A stretch of DNA of 20,427 bases from a virus, in the IMG/VR virus record IMGVR_UViG_3300046804_000508, positions 1 through 20,427 of that record; one strand, given 5' to 3'. Under the pieces are notes generated by a model, which had not been told where the DNA came from, did no database searches, and worked only from the letters and a program-made list of their open reading frames with translations. The position numbers and the translations under genes are program-made. Positions 6,564 through 14,143 of this stretch are shown here, piece after piece. The first letter of the stretch is position 1, and every line of letters starts with the position of its first letter.

Positions 6564-9046
6564 TAGTAGCCTCCTGCTCCTTGTCTTGTAGCAAAATTAC
6601 GAGTTTCGTCAACATGATCTATTCCTGCAATTGCAGCGTAGCGGAGCACATCGACTGGATCTTTCCATGCTTCCTTTAGGCCACCATCACCAGTGTATTC
6701 GCTCAAGGCTTGGATAATGTTCTCGCAGTCGGAGCTAACATAGAAGTGCGGTCGGTTGACTGAATCTGCTGGCTTTGTTGTATCCCATGACATCTTGCCA
6801 ATAAGTGCTTGGAGTCCATCGTCAATGTCTAGGCCAGGAGCTGGAAGGCACACCATACCAGCGTCATTCAAGTCCTCGATAATGCTCGATGCGCCATCGG
6901 ATGATTGGTATTTAGCAGCCCCAAGTCGAGGGTCGATTAGCCTCTCAAAGATCTTTTCGTCGCCCTCAAGCTCGGCAATCAAGTCCATGTAGTCACGGAT
7001 ACCAAACCCTTGGCCTTTAGCACCTTGCCCCGGCATCCACTTGCCGCCCTTCCATTCAGCCCAGTCACCAACCTCAACACCTGGCCACTCGCGGTAGACC
7101 CAGAATGTCCCAGAGGCATCTACGGCAATCCACGCCATAAACCAGTTCTTTGAACCTGCTGGGTCAATGATATGATAACGCGTGATGTTATTAGTCGGAA
7201 TCTTGTCAGGCGATACGACATTAACCTCCTTGTTGAACTTGGGAAACTTGGTGGCGTGGGACTTAACTGGAACCCCGTACGCACGAATTAGGATCTCCTC
7301 CCGAGGCCGCCCAACTAGGGTTTCCTTGATTCGCTCGTAGCCACCGAAAGGATTGTCCTTGGAATGGAAGTAATGGACGGATGCGTTGCGCTTCTTGCTG
7401 CGTTGGACATAGGGGACAAGCTCTCCATTGAGCAACTCCGCCTCTTTGCTGCACACGCTAACCGCACCATCTAAGTATTCCTTAATAACTTCAGTCCATC
7501 CATCAATGGGTGTGAAGGTCACCAGCATCTTGGAGTTGCGGGTCGCTAGACGGAAGCGCAGGGTGTCAATAAGCTCGTTGCCTAGAAGGTACTCATCGAG
7601 CCAAACACCGATATTGTGCCACTTTGGGTCACGACTCCCAAGCTCCGCGCCCTCTAGGATCGTAGGATTGTTCTGGTATTGTGAATAAGTCTTGAAGATA
7701 ATCTGCGATCCATTGGGCAGGATCAGCGAGTTATCCGTGAAGCCATTCTTTTTCGTATACGAGATGTAGGCGTTGGCAGATGTCTGCTTGGTGCGCATCT
7801 CCGCTGGAAGCCACTCCCATACCGCGCTTTGTTGCTGGCGGATGCTAACCTCCGATGTCTGAGCAAAGCACATGATCTCTGACTTTGGGTTCTCAATGGC
7901 AGCTTTAACCACGCAGAATGATCCCCACGCAGTTTTGCCCGAGTTGTGATGGGGAACCCCTGCTACAATATAGTTATTGTAGATTGGTACATGGAAATCC
8001 CAAACATAATCTTCTCGGAGGTAATTAATCTTGACAACTCGGCGGGAATAGATAGGGTGTCTGTATGCCGAAGCACAACTCAATAACTTACCCAGTAGAT
8101 CAAATACGCCAGTGGATTGCTGAAGGATGGACTCAAGCGAATATCGCGGAAAAGCTGGCAAAGGAGCTAGATCCACGAGTGACTGCGAAGTTGATTTACA
8201 AGGTTTGCAAAAAGCACGGAATAAAATGTCAGCGGACAGGGCCACGAAGCGGCGAAGGACATCCCGAATGGAAAGGTGGCAGGATTGTGAACAAGGATGG
8301 GTACATTGAGATTTACTTCCCGAATCACCCGAACGCTCGCAAGCACACGCGCTACATCCTTGAGCATCGCCTTGTGATAGAGAAGCATCTTGGTCGGTAT
8401 CTGACACGAACTGAGGTTGTTCACCACAAGAACGGAGTGAAAGACGATAATCGGATTGAGAATCTTGAGTTGTTTGAGAGCAATGCTCGCCATCTTGAGG
8501 TGACGCTGAAGGGTTGCGTCCCGAACTGGACTGAGGATGGCAAACGCAGAATGCGCTTGAAAGCTCGTCGTTCAGCTTGAGATTACCAACTGGCATCCAT
8601 CCCAGCTTGTGCAAGACAAGGTGCGATTTAGAGCATTTAAACAATTCCCCGTTGTCTAGGATAACCTCATAGATCTCCTGCTTGTTTTTTCTAAATGACG
8701 GAAAGGCTCTGGCTACAACCACTTTTTTGCCGTCCCAAGCATGCACATAAAAATCCGAACCAAGCTCATCAACCCGCTTGCTTTGCTTTAGGATTGGATC
8801 ATATATTTCCTGCTCTGGAGCAAGACACCTGTTGCCCCCAAGTGCAAGGATCTCCGATACCTCTTGCAACTGCTCTTCTGCCTTTTCCCAATGCGGAAGC
8901 CTAAAGCCATAGCGGAATGGGTCTTTCTCGGCGTTATCAATAGCCTCATGGTAAACCCTGTGGAGTTCCACAAGTTCATCTGGCTCCATTATTGCCACCT
9001 CGTCGTCAGCAGGGGGCTGGAGGATTGGGTGCTTACGCCATTGCAT
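6563..9046 (-). CDS. terL: Terminase large subunit interrupted in frame by an intein
   Basis: This 827-codon frame encodes the packaging ATPase/nuclease that drives DNA into the head and cuts it, with an intein at residues 74-368. Removing the intein leaves a 532-aa protein of normal size. Walker A is split: GGNR (70-73) precedes the intein and SGKT (369-372) follows it, joining to GGNRSGKT after splicing. Walker B is IGVWLDE (479-485) and VTFTP (509-513) is the likely coupling motif. The RNase H-like nuclease domain has acidic candidates in HIIDPAG (Asp628), IDPRLG (Asp705) and WKDPVDVLRY (Asp796, Asp799). Without splicing the P-loop is broken, so ATPase activity should depend on splicing. 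The ATG at 9046 overlaps the stop of the zinc-ribbon gene (TAATG). Confidence 0.92.
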   Translation of the reverse strand: MQWRKHPILQPPADDEVAIMEPDELVELHRVYHEAIDNAEKDPFRYGFRLPHWEKAEEQLQEVSEILALGGNRCLAPEQEIYDPILKQSKRVDELGSDFYVHAWDGKKVVVARAFPSFRKNKQEIYEVILDNGELFKCSKSHLVLHKLGWMPVGNLKLNDELSSAFCVCHPQSSSGRNPSASPQDGEHCSQTTQDSQSDYRLSLRSCGEQPQFVSDTDQDASLSQGDAQGCSACACERSGDSGSKSQCTHPCSQSCHLSIRDVLRRFVALSADILFRAFCKPCKSTSQSLVDLAPLPAFPRYSLESILQQSTGVFDLLGKLLSCASAYRHPIYSRRVVKINYLREDYVWDFHVPIYNNYIVAGVPHHNSGKTAWGSFCVVKAAIENPKSEIMCFAQTSEVSIRQQQSAVWEWLPAEMRTKQTSANAYISYTKKNGFTDNSLILPNGSQIIFKTYSQYQNNPTILEGAELGSRDPKWHNIGVWLDEYLLGNELIDTLRFRLATRNSKMLVTFTPIDGWTEVIKEYLDGAVSVCSKEAELLNGELVPYVQRSKKRNASVHYFHSKDNPFGGYERIKETLVGRPREEILIRAYGVPVKSHATKFPKFNKEVNVVSPDKIPTNNITRYHIIDPAGSKNWFMAWIAVDASGTFWVYREWPGVEVGDWAEWKGGKWMPGQGAKGQGFGIRDYMDLIAELEGDEKIFERLIDPRLGAAKYQSSDGASSIIEDLNDAGMVCLPAPGLDIDDGLQALIGKMSWDTTKPADSVNRPHFYVSSDCENIIQALSEYTGDGGLKEAWKDPVDVLRYAAIAGIDHVDETRNFATRQGAGGY
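8031..8058 (+). promoter_or_regulatory. Candidate promoter for the antisense endonuclease
   Basis: A perfect TTGACA (8031-8036) is followed after 16 bp by TAGGGT (8053-8058), which keeps only the first, second and sixth positions of the -10 consensus. Transcription would start at or very near the ATG at 8065, giving a leaderless or nearly leaderless message. The -35 lies inside the codons for the C-terminal splicing domain (VVKIN on the minus strand). The weak -10 makes this tentative. Confidence 0.25.
8065..8580 (+). CDS. HNH homing endonuclease encoded antisense within the intein
   Basis: This 171-aa protein lies on the strand opposite to terL. Residues 9-50 look like a helix-turn-helix (VDQIRQWIAEGWTQANIAEK), and residues 78-145 form an HNH domain of the HNH_3 type common in phage: DGYIEIYFP, EHRLVIEKHLG, VVHHKNGVKDDNRIENLEL, then a final His143. 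Likely catalytic or metal-binding residues are His120, His121, Asn133 and His143. It probably cuts intein-free terL alleles and so spreads the intein; the target is inferred from position only. The ATG at 8065 has a weak AGGG eight bases upstream. Its last codons are antisense to a conserved part of the intein splicing domain. Gene orientation implies expression independent of terL. Confidence 0.88.
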   Translation: MPKHNSITYPVDQIRQWIAEGWTQANIAEKLAKELDPRVTAKLIYKVCKKHGIKCQRTGPRSGEGHPEWKGGRIVNKDGYIEIYFPNHPNARKHTRYILEHRLVIEKHLGRYLTRTEVVHHKNGVKDDNRIENLELFESNARHLEVTLKGCVPNWTEDGKRRMRLKARRSA

Positions 9047-9408
9047 TAGTCCATTTTGTACGCGCCAGTCTCCATTAAAATGTCCTTGATGTGATAAACG
9101 CTATCACACTCCTCACACGCAAAGGCATCTTCTTCTGGTGGGAATGACCCACGATTACCGCTGGAAAAGTGGAGGTTGCGGTACTTCTTGCGCTTAAGAC
9201 AATGCAAGCATACGCCGATAAATGGCTTCATGAATTTCTCAAGCACCACATTCCAGATCTTTGAGTTAAACTTCTCGGCTAGATACGAGGCGTAGCACAG
9301 AGTATGACATGGGTAGTCAACGCCATCGTGAGTAACCTTGTAGTGACGGACTAAGTCGCCGCCATCTTTGAGGCGGTTTGCGTATCTGGATTCTGGTTCT
9401 AGTATCAT
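9046..9408 (-). CDS. Zinc-ribbon-like protein between the terminase subunits
   Basis: This 120-aa protein has two Cys-x2-Cys pairs, CLHC (residues 67-70) and CEEC (98-101), separated by 27 residues, the pattern of a zinc ribbon. Further Cys residues are at 34 and 38. The N-terminal part (VTHDGVDYPCHTLCYASYLA) is not recognised. It overlaps the TerS gene by 4 bp (ATGA) and the TerL gene by one base (TAATG), so the three are probably translated together. The context suggests a packaging accessory or DNA-binding role, which is inference. Confidence 0.7.
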   Translation of the reverse strand: MILEPESRYANRLKDGGDLVRHYKVTHDGVDYPCHTLCYASYLAEKFNSKIWNVVLEKFMKPFIGVCLHCLKRKKYRNLHFSSGNRGSFPPEEDAFACEECDSVYHIKDILMETGAYKMD

Positions 9409-9956
9409 TCTATGATCTCTGCTTCAACTGCTTGAGCCTTGACTTTATTAGCAATGCGAGACTTCGCCTCTGCAATCATCTTGGCAGCATCGTCAATAGA
9501 TGGCCCCTTACGATGCTCGACAATAGTACTCGCCATACCAGAAAGCTGTCCAGCCTTATCGGTCATAATGCCAATAGTTAACGCCAATCGGTCTGGGGAG
9601 ATTGCCTTGAGTTGGTCTGGATCTCGGCTCAACTGCTCGGCCTTCTCAAACAATAGGTCTGTGTACTCAGCGGCGGCAATAGCGTAGCGTTTGGAAAACT
9701 CCTTGCGCTTTGACTCCAGCGTGTCGTTATGCCTCCACTCAAGCGAGCGGACAGTCTCATGGCTAACCTTGCATTTCTGGGCAATGACGCTGATACGACC
9801 GCCCTGCGCCAGCATCCAGAGAATCTGTGCCGCCACATTCGGGTTGTAGTTCTCGATAGTATTTCGAGGGAATTGTTTAGCCCTTTCCTTTACCTCAAGG
9901 AAGAACTCTTTCATTGCCTCTTTACTATCAATCGCTGATAGGTCTTCGTCGCTCAT
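9405..9956 (-). CDS. terS: Terminase small subunit (probable)
   Basis: From the ATG at 9956 this gives 183 aa. Residues 41-76 contain a helix-turn-helix, AAQILWMLAQGGRISVIAQK followed by SHETVRSLEWRH, and the rest is helical with an acidic C-terminus (AEAEIIE-like end). TerS proteins recognise the packaging site through such an HTH and oligomerise through central helices; position two genes before TerL fits. A TTG at 9971 in the same frame would add five residues and has TAAGG about five bases upstream, so it is a real alternative start. The ATG at 9956 has no clear ribosome binding site. The gene overlaps the next one by 4 bp. Confidence 0.75.
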   Translation of the reverse strand: MSDEDLSAIDSKEAMKEFFLEVKERAKQFPRNTIENYNPNVAAQILWMLAQGGRISVIAQKCKVSHETVRSLEWRHNDTLESKRKEFSKRYAIAAAEYTDLLFEKAEQLSRDPDQLKAISPDRLALTIGIMTDKAGQLSGMASTIVEHRKGPSIDDAAKMIAEAKSRIANKVKAQAVEAEIIE

Positions 9957-10000
9957 TTGGTTTGCAAGCAAGCCTTAGCGTTTATTTCTATAGAACGCAA

Positions 10001-13000
10001 CTACTTTTGCATCGACTGATTCTTGTCAATCGTTTCTTGAGCCTCAATCTCACTCTGATTCATTGTCGCTGCAAATTTTTGAAGCTCTGCGGCAACCCTT
10101 GGATCATTTCTTGACTGTTCCATTAAGGCTTGAATTCCAGCCCTTGTTCCAATCGTGTATTTAACGGCCTTTCTAAACGCTTCTTCCGTCTTTTTTGGCC
10201 CAGCATCACGCGCAATAAATTTAAGCAAGCCAGAACGATCTGCCGCTTTAGATCCAAGCATTGCGGAATAGAATCCATTTCTGGCAAACGATGTTAATCC
10301 ATCAGCAAGATAGAAGCTAAATCCACCAAGCCCAGCGGTAAACCTTAATTGATCTTTGGGTGGGGCATTACTTATGGATGTAGCGTCCATTACACGCGAT
10401 ATATCAATAAACTCTTGGGTTTTCTCTGGCCCAAGAATCCTTTCCATTTTTTGCACAAGGTCAGACTTACCTTTTGGTGTATCAATGTCTTTAAGAAATC
10501 TTTTTGCGTCCCAGAATGTTGCGTATGGAGCACGACTCATTGGAACTCCACCAGGATAATTATTAAGCAGCTCGCGCATAAAGTCGTTTGCAAGCACTTG
10601 CTTTTCTTCGTCTGGCATTTTTGACAAAACTCTTCCGACTTCACGATATGAAGTCGTATTTGAAATTAACGCTTTAGGCAAAGAATCCCCATCAAGAAAC
10701 TCCCATTTACCCTTTAATGCAAGCTCGACAACCTTATTATTTGTAAATCTATCAAGGTCGTCTTGAGCCTTTGCTTTTGAGATCATTGCATTTGCCAAAC
10801 TTTTTGATGAATTTTCATCAAGCGTTTGAAAGTATGCGTTAATGTCATCTGGGCCAATATCTTTAATTGGAACTTTGGCGTCAGCAAATGCTTTGTTCAA
10901 GTAGTTCAGCTTTTGAACAATTCTATTTCCAGCAAGTTCGTTGATATTTCCTTTTCTATCAACCCCCCACAAAACCCTTGCAACTTCTGGGTTGAAGTCT
11001 ACTTGGCTTGCACCAATGCCGGGTTTTCTACTTAATCCAATTGAATCAAGATAAATGTCTTGCACCTGCTTTCTAAGAGCTGGAAGTTGACTTGTTATTC
11101 TTTGGTCTGAAGACCTACTAAGAAGATCAAAAATTTGTCTTGTTTTTGCCGGGTCGGAAATCAATGTATTTACCACTTGTGATGGTGTCATAACATCATC
11201 CCCAAATATGGTTTTCATCATTTTTGATGGAGTGTTTCCTTCAAACGCCATTCTGTCTTGCATTTTCAACCTAGCGTTTGCCCAAGCTCCAGACATGTTG
11301 TCACGCTTGTAAATTCCATCTCTAAATTGCTGAAGTCTAGCCGATGCCATATCTGCAACTTGCTTTGGAATAGCTTGCCCTGTTGTCCCACCTTCTGGAA
11401 CTTCTTCTGCAATTCTCTCAATATACACATTCATCGTTGCGTAATCAAGCGGCCCAGATTGCATTTTAAGATCATCAAGATGCCTTCTAATTACAGCGGG
11501 ATCTCCTTTTATTTCCCCACTTTTAACGGATTTCAGGAAAGCGTTATATTCTCTTCTCTTGAATTTTCTTTGCCTTAACTCTTGTTCAATAGCATCAGTG
11601 GCAGGGTTTCTTTTTCCCTTCATCTCTTTTCTGACGCTCAACAAAACATCAGCCATTTGATCTGGATCAACCTTTAGCTTGTTTTTGTTTGCTATTGAAT
11701 AAAACTCTCCAAAAGCCTCACTTTTAGCTACATTTGCTTCTTCTTCTGCAATATCTAGGAACTGCTTAAAGAAATTGCCAACCGGTTCCCTGTTTGGAAC
11801 TTCAACTTGAAGAGCATCAATTCTTTTTTTGAGATTTGATTGAATGAGATTTTTGATTTGCTGATCGTCTCCAGCTATTTGATTAACAAGAGCATCGTGG
11901 TCTTTTTTAAGACTTTCAATTGTTTTTTGATAGACTCCGTTCTCATTTGGCAACCCATTAAGAAGGGCGTTGTTATAATCTAACAATTGCTCTTGGGTTT
12001 TTTCTATCCTTCTGAGTAATTTACCTTTTTTCTGTAATGCTAGAATCTTTTGTGTTTCTTGACCAGCTGGGCCAAATCTAATTCCGGCAGGAACATCAAA
12101 TTCCATGCCTTGCTTTTTAAGCCTCTCAATAGATTGTAAGGTGGCATTTTGAGCCTCTTTCAATGAATTTGCACCAAGCCGCCTTGATAGAAACTTCCCA
12201 CTTCCAGCTGTTACCAAGTCAATTGGCAAGGCGATGAGAGCTTCCTTTCCTCTATCAGTAAATGTCTTTACTGCTGGTTGGTCAACTCCAGTAAGCCATT
12301 GAACAAATGCGTCTTGAGCCGTACCAGCAGCTGTGTATCCAATTGCCGCGCCAATTGGGCCAGTAACAAAACTTCCAGCACCAGCTCCAGCTGGTACTCC
12401 AATTGCCGTTCCTCCAATAGCCCCTGCCATTGGGAATGCCTCAGACGCTAAACCACCAGTAATTGCTAAAGCATTTTCAATAGATCCGCCACTACCGGTA
12501 GAAAGAGAAACTTTTCCGTCATTTGTTTTCATTGCAAAGACTTGCTCGCCATCGACAACAAGTTCTGCGGAATTATCTGGATAGTTCTTTTTGATATATT
12601 CTGATTTTAAATCAGGATTTCTAAACCAGTCCAAAGCTATTCGGTCTAATACAGGAAAACTTTCTTTGAGGTCAACCTTATCTTGCGATACTCCCAATGC
12701 TTGTGCAATTTGAGTCGAAAGATTTTTTTCAGTTTCGTCTTTTTTGACTGACTGAATTGTTCCAGTTTGAAATCGAACCCCGCCATATGGGAAGCTAACC
12801 TCAGTACTTGGTTTTTCTTCGTAAACCTTATATGCTCCAGTTGCAAGCGATTCCCTCGCTGCCTGTTGAGATGACTGCTGTGGCTGATGCATTTGCAACA
12901 TCATTTCAGCCCTTTGCTGCTGAATACTTGCCGCTTCCTGCTCAAGAGTTAAAATATCAGAGGTGATTTGAGCAACGGTATTTTGATTGCCAGACGACTC

Positions 13001-13093
13001 AGCTTGAGATAAAGCACCTCCAAGTGTTTCCATTGCCGAGCTAATCTCGTCAATTTTCAACTTAAACTCTTGATCTAGTTTTTGATCAGCCAT
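10001..13093 (-). CDS. Large internal virion / DNA ejection-type protein
   Basis: This 1030-aa protein is the longest gene in the window. Residues 5-70 are helical and Gln-rich. Residues 205-262 form a Gly/Ala-rich hydrophobic segment with glycine-zipper spacing (AGAIGGTAIGVPAGAGAG), able to insert into membranes. Residues 310-470 are long charged helices with coiled-coil character, and helical domains continue to a polar C-terminus. This architecture fits internal virion proteins of short-tailed phages that enter the host envelope to build a DNA channel. No lytic transglycosylase motif is obvious. Its A/T-rich codons contrast with the terminase and portal genes. The ATG at 13093 has no clear ribosome binding site and lies 5 bp after the previous stop. 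Confidence 0.6.
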   Translation of the reverse strand: MADQKLDQEFKLKIDEISSAMETLGGALSQAESSGNQNTVAQITSDILTLEQEAASIQQQRAEMMLQMHQPQQSSQQAARESLATGAYKVYEEKPSTEVSFPYGGVRFQTGTIQSVKKDETEKNLSTQIAQALGVSQDKVDLKESFPVLDRIALDWFRNPDLKSEYIKKNYPDNSAELVVDGEQVFAMKTNDGKVSLSTGSGGSIENALAITGGLASEAFPMAGAIGGTAIGVPAGAGAGSFVTGPIGAAIGYTAAGTAQDAFVQWLTGVDQPAVKTFTDRGKEALIALPIDLVTAGSGKFLSRRLGANSLKEAQNATLQSIERLKKQGMEFDVPAGIRFGPAGQETQKILALQKKGKLLRRIEKTQEQLLDYNNALLNGLPNENGVYQKTIESLKKDHDALVNQIAGDDQQIKNLIQSNLKKRIDALQVEVPNREPVGNFFKQFLDIAEEEANVAKSEAFGEFYSIANKNKLKVDPDQMADVLLSVRKEMKGKRNPATDAIEQELRQRKFKRREYNAFLKSVKSGEIKGDPAVIRRHLDDLKMQSGPLDYATMNVYIERIAEEVPEGGTTGQAIPKQVADMASARLQQFRDGIYKRDNMSGAWANARLKMQDRMAFEGNTPSKMMKTIFGDDVMTPSQVVNTLISDPAKTRQIFDLLSRSSDQRITSQLPALRKQVQDIYLDSIGLSRKPGIGASQVDFNPEVARVLWGVDRKGNINELAGNRIVQKLNYLNKAFADAKVPIKDIGPDDINAYFQTLDENSSKSLANAMISKAKAQDDLDRFTNNKVVELALKGKWEFLDGDSLPKALISNTTSYREVGRVLSKMPDEEKQVLANDFMRELLNNYPGGVPMSRAPYATFWDAKRFLKDIDTPKGKSDLVQKMERILGPEKTQEFIDISRVMDATSISNAPPKDQLRFTAGLGGFSFYLADGLTSFARNGFYSAMLGSKAADRSGLLKFIARDAGPKKTEEAFRKAVKYTIGTRAGIQALMEQSRNDPRVAAELQKFAATMNQSEIEAQETIDKNQSMQK

Positions 13094-13098
13094 TTATA

Positions 13099-14142
13099 TT
13101 ATTTCTTTTGATTTTGCAGTGCTTTAGCTCTTTCAAGTGCGCTTGATGCGCCTGGGCTCAAGTTTATTGATGGCTGTTGAGTTGCCTGCTGGCCCTGTTC
13201 CATGAGTTGAGGGAACTTTTTAGTTACCTTTTCAACAATAATATCACTATCAATTATATTGTTTACCTCTTCTTCAATTTGATACGGATTCTTTCCTTCC
13301 TTCCTGCCTCTAAGAACAGTATCTCTAATCATTTTGTTTTTTTCAGCTCCAGCTTTATAAAACTCAATGATCATTTTATTTCCCTCTGGTGTCAAGCCAA
13401 CAGATGGGGATATTTTATCAACAAGCAGCGCTCTATCGCCATCTGACATGCTACCTTTTAATTTTTGACCGAATGTTAAAGCAAGTTGCCCGGAAATAGC
13501 TCTAAATTGCTCTTGGCTTGGGACATCACCAACATTTACTCCTAAGTCAGTAGCAAATTGCTTTAGTGGTAAGATTGCATTTTGAAATTTACCTGTTTGA
13601 ACCCCACTATCCAGTAACTTATTAAGTTGATTTAATTCTGGTGTTATTTTAAGAAATGATTCCGCTTCTTTTTTAATATCTCCTAATGTTTGGTCTGCCG
13701 CTTTCAGTTGTTCAAGTCTAAGTTGTTCTTCTGGGCTTGCATATGTTCTACTTGGCTCAATTCTTTCTGGTTTGCCACCAGCACCTTTTCTTACATATGT
13801 TCCCTCAAGCGGCCCACCATATTGTTGGATTTCTTGCTCTGGAGTGATGTATGTGTACGGTTCATCTGGTTGTGGGGCTTTTTCGAGAGTTGTTTTAGAA
13901 AGCGACTTCAGTCCTCCAATCATTCCTTCAATACTTGATGCAATGGCCATTACTTCTTTTGGGCTTTTTGCCATTTTCCCAAGTTTGACTTGAGAAATAA
14001 TTTTGTTTCTGTAATCTTGAGCCTGTTTATTGTAACCGGAATATTCAAGATCGGAAATAAGAACATCAGCCTCCATTAACTTACGACCAAATGGCGAAGA
14101 TTCTGGAAGAAGACTCGATAATGATTGAACTTGTTCAGCCAT
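13099..14142 (-). CDS. Virion-associated helical protein (probable internal protein)
   Basis: I take the ATG at 14142, which leaves 1 bp after the previous stop and gives 347 aa starting MAEQVQSLSSLLPESSPFGR. The frame is open upstream to 14250, but that part lies over the C-terminus of the neighbouring gene. The protein is mostly helical with charged segments, a Pro/Glu-rich section near residues 90-135 (YTYITPEQEIQQYGGP, then VRKGAGGKPERIEPSRTYAS) and a Gln-rich end. There is no recognised domain. It sits directly before the 1030-aa internal protein in the same A/T-rich block and is likely a partner of it in the virion. Confidence 0.6.
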   Translation of the reverse strand: MAEQVQSLSSLLPESSPFGRKLMEADVLISDLEYSGYNKQAQDYRNKIISQVKLGKMAKSPKEVMAIASSIEGMIGGLKSLSKTTLEKAPQPDEPYTYITPEQEIQQYGGPLEGTYVRKGAGGKPERIEPSRTYASPEEQLRLEQLKAADQTLGDIKKEAESFLKITPELNQLNKLLDSGVQTGKFQNAILPLKQFATDLGVNVGDVPSQEQFRAISGQLALTFGQKLKGSMSDGDRALLVDKISPSVGLTPEGNKMIIEFYKAGAEKNKMIRDTVLRGRKEGKNPYQIEEEVNNIIDSDIIVEKVTKKFPQLMEQGQQATQQPSINLSPGASSALERAKALQNQKK

Positions 14143-14143
14143 A

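Larger units (their letters stand above)
7943..8827 (-). mobile_element. Intein in the TerL P-loop with an antisense endonuclease gene
   Basis: This 295-codon element runs from Cys74 to Asn368 of the TerL frame. Block A is CLAPEQEIYDP. The block B region is FKCSKSHLVLHKLGW, with a Ser-x-x-His in place of Thr-x-x-His. Blocks F and G are VWDFHVPIYNN and VAGVPHHN, followed by Ser as the +1 residue. Cys1, the penultimate His, the terminal Asn and the Ser+1 are all present, so a standard class 1 splicing mechanism is expected. The splicing parts are about 82 residues at the N-terminal side and 40 at the C-terminal side, near the size of a mini-intein. The 173 codons between them show no LAGLIDADG or HNH motif in this frame and are low-complexity (Ser, Gln, Cys). 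They are the antisense of the HNH gene at 8065-8580. Confidence 0.9.

Noticed and set aside
7943-8827. Group I or II intron carrying the HNH gene instead of an intein.
   Set aside because: The terL frame is open throughout, both splice junctions show the intein residues Cys, His-Asn and Ser, and the HNH gene is antisense to terL, which does not fit an intron-encoded endonuclease in the same transcript.
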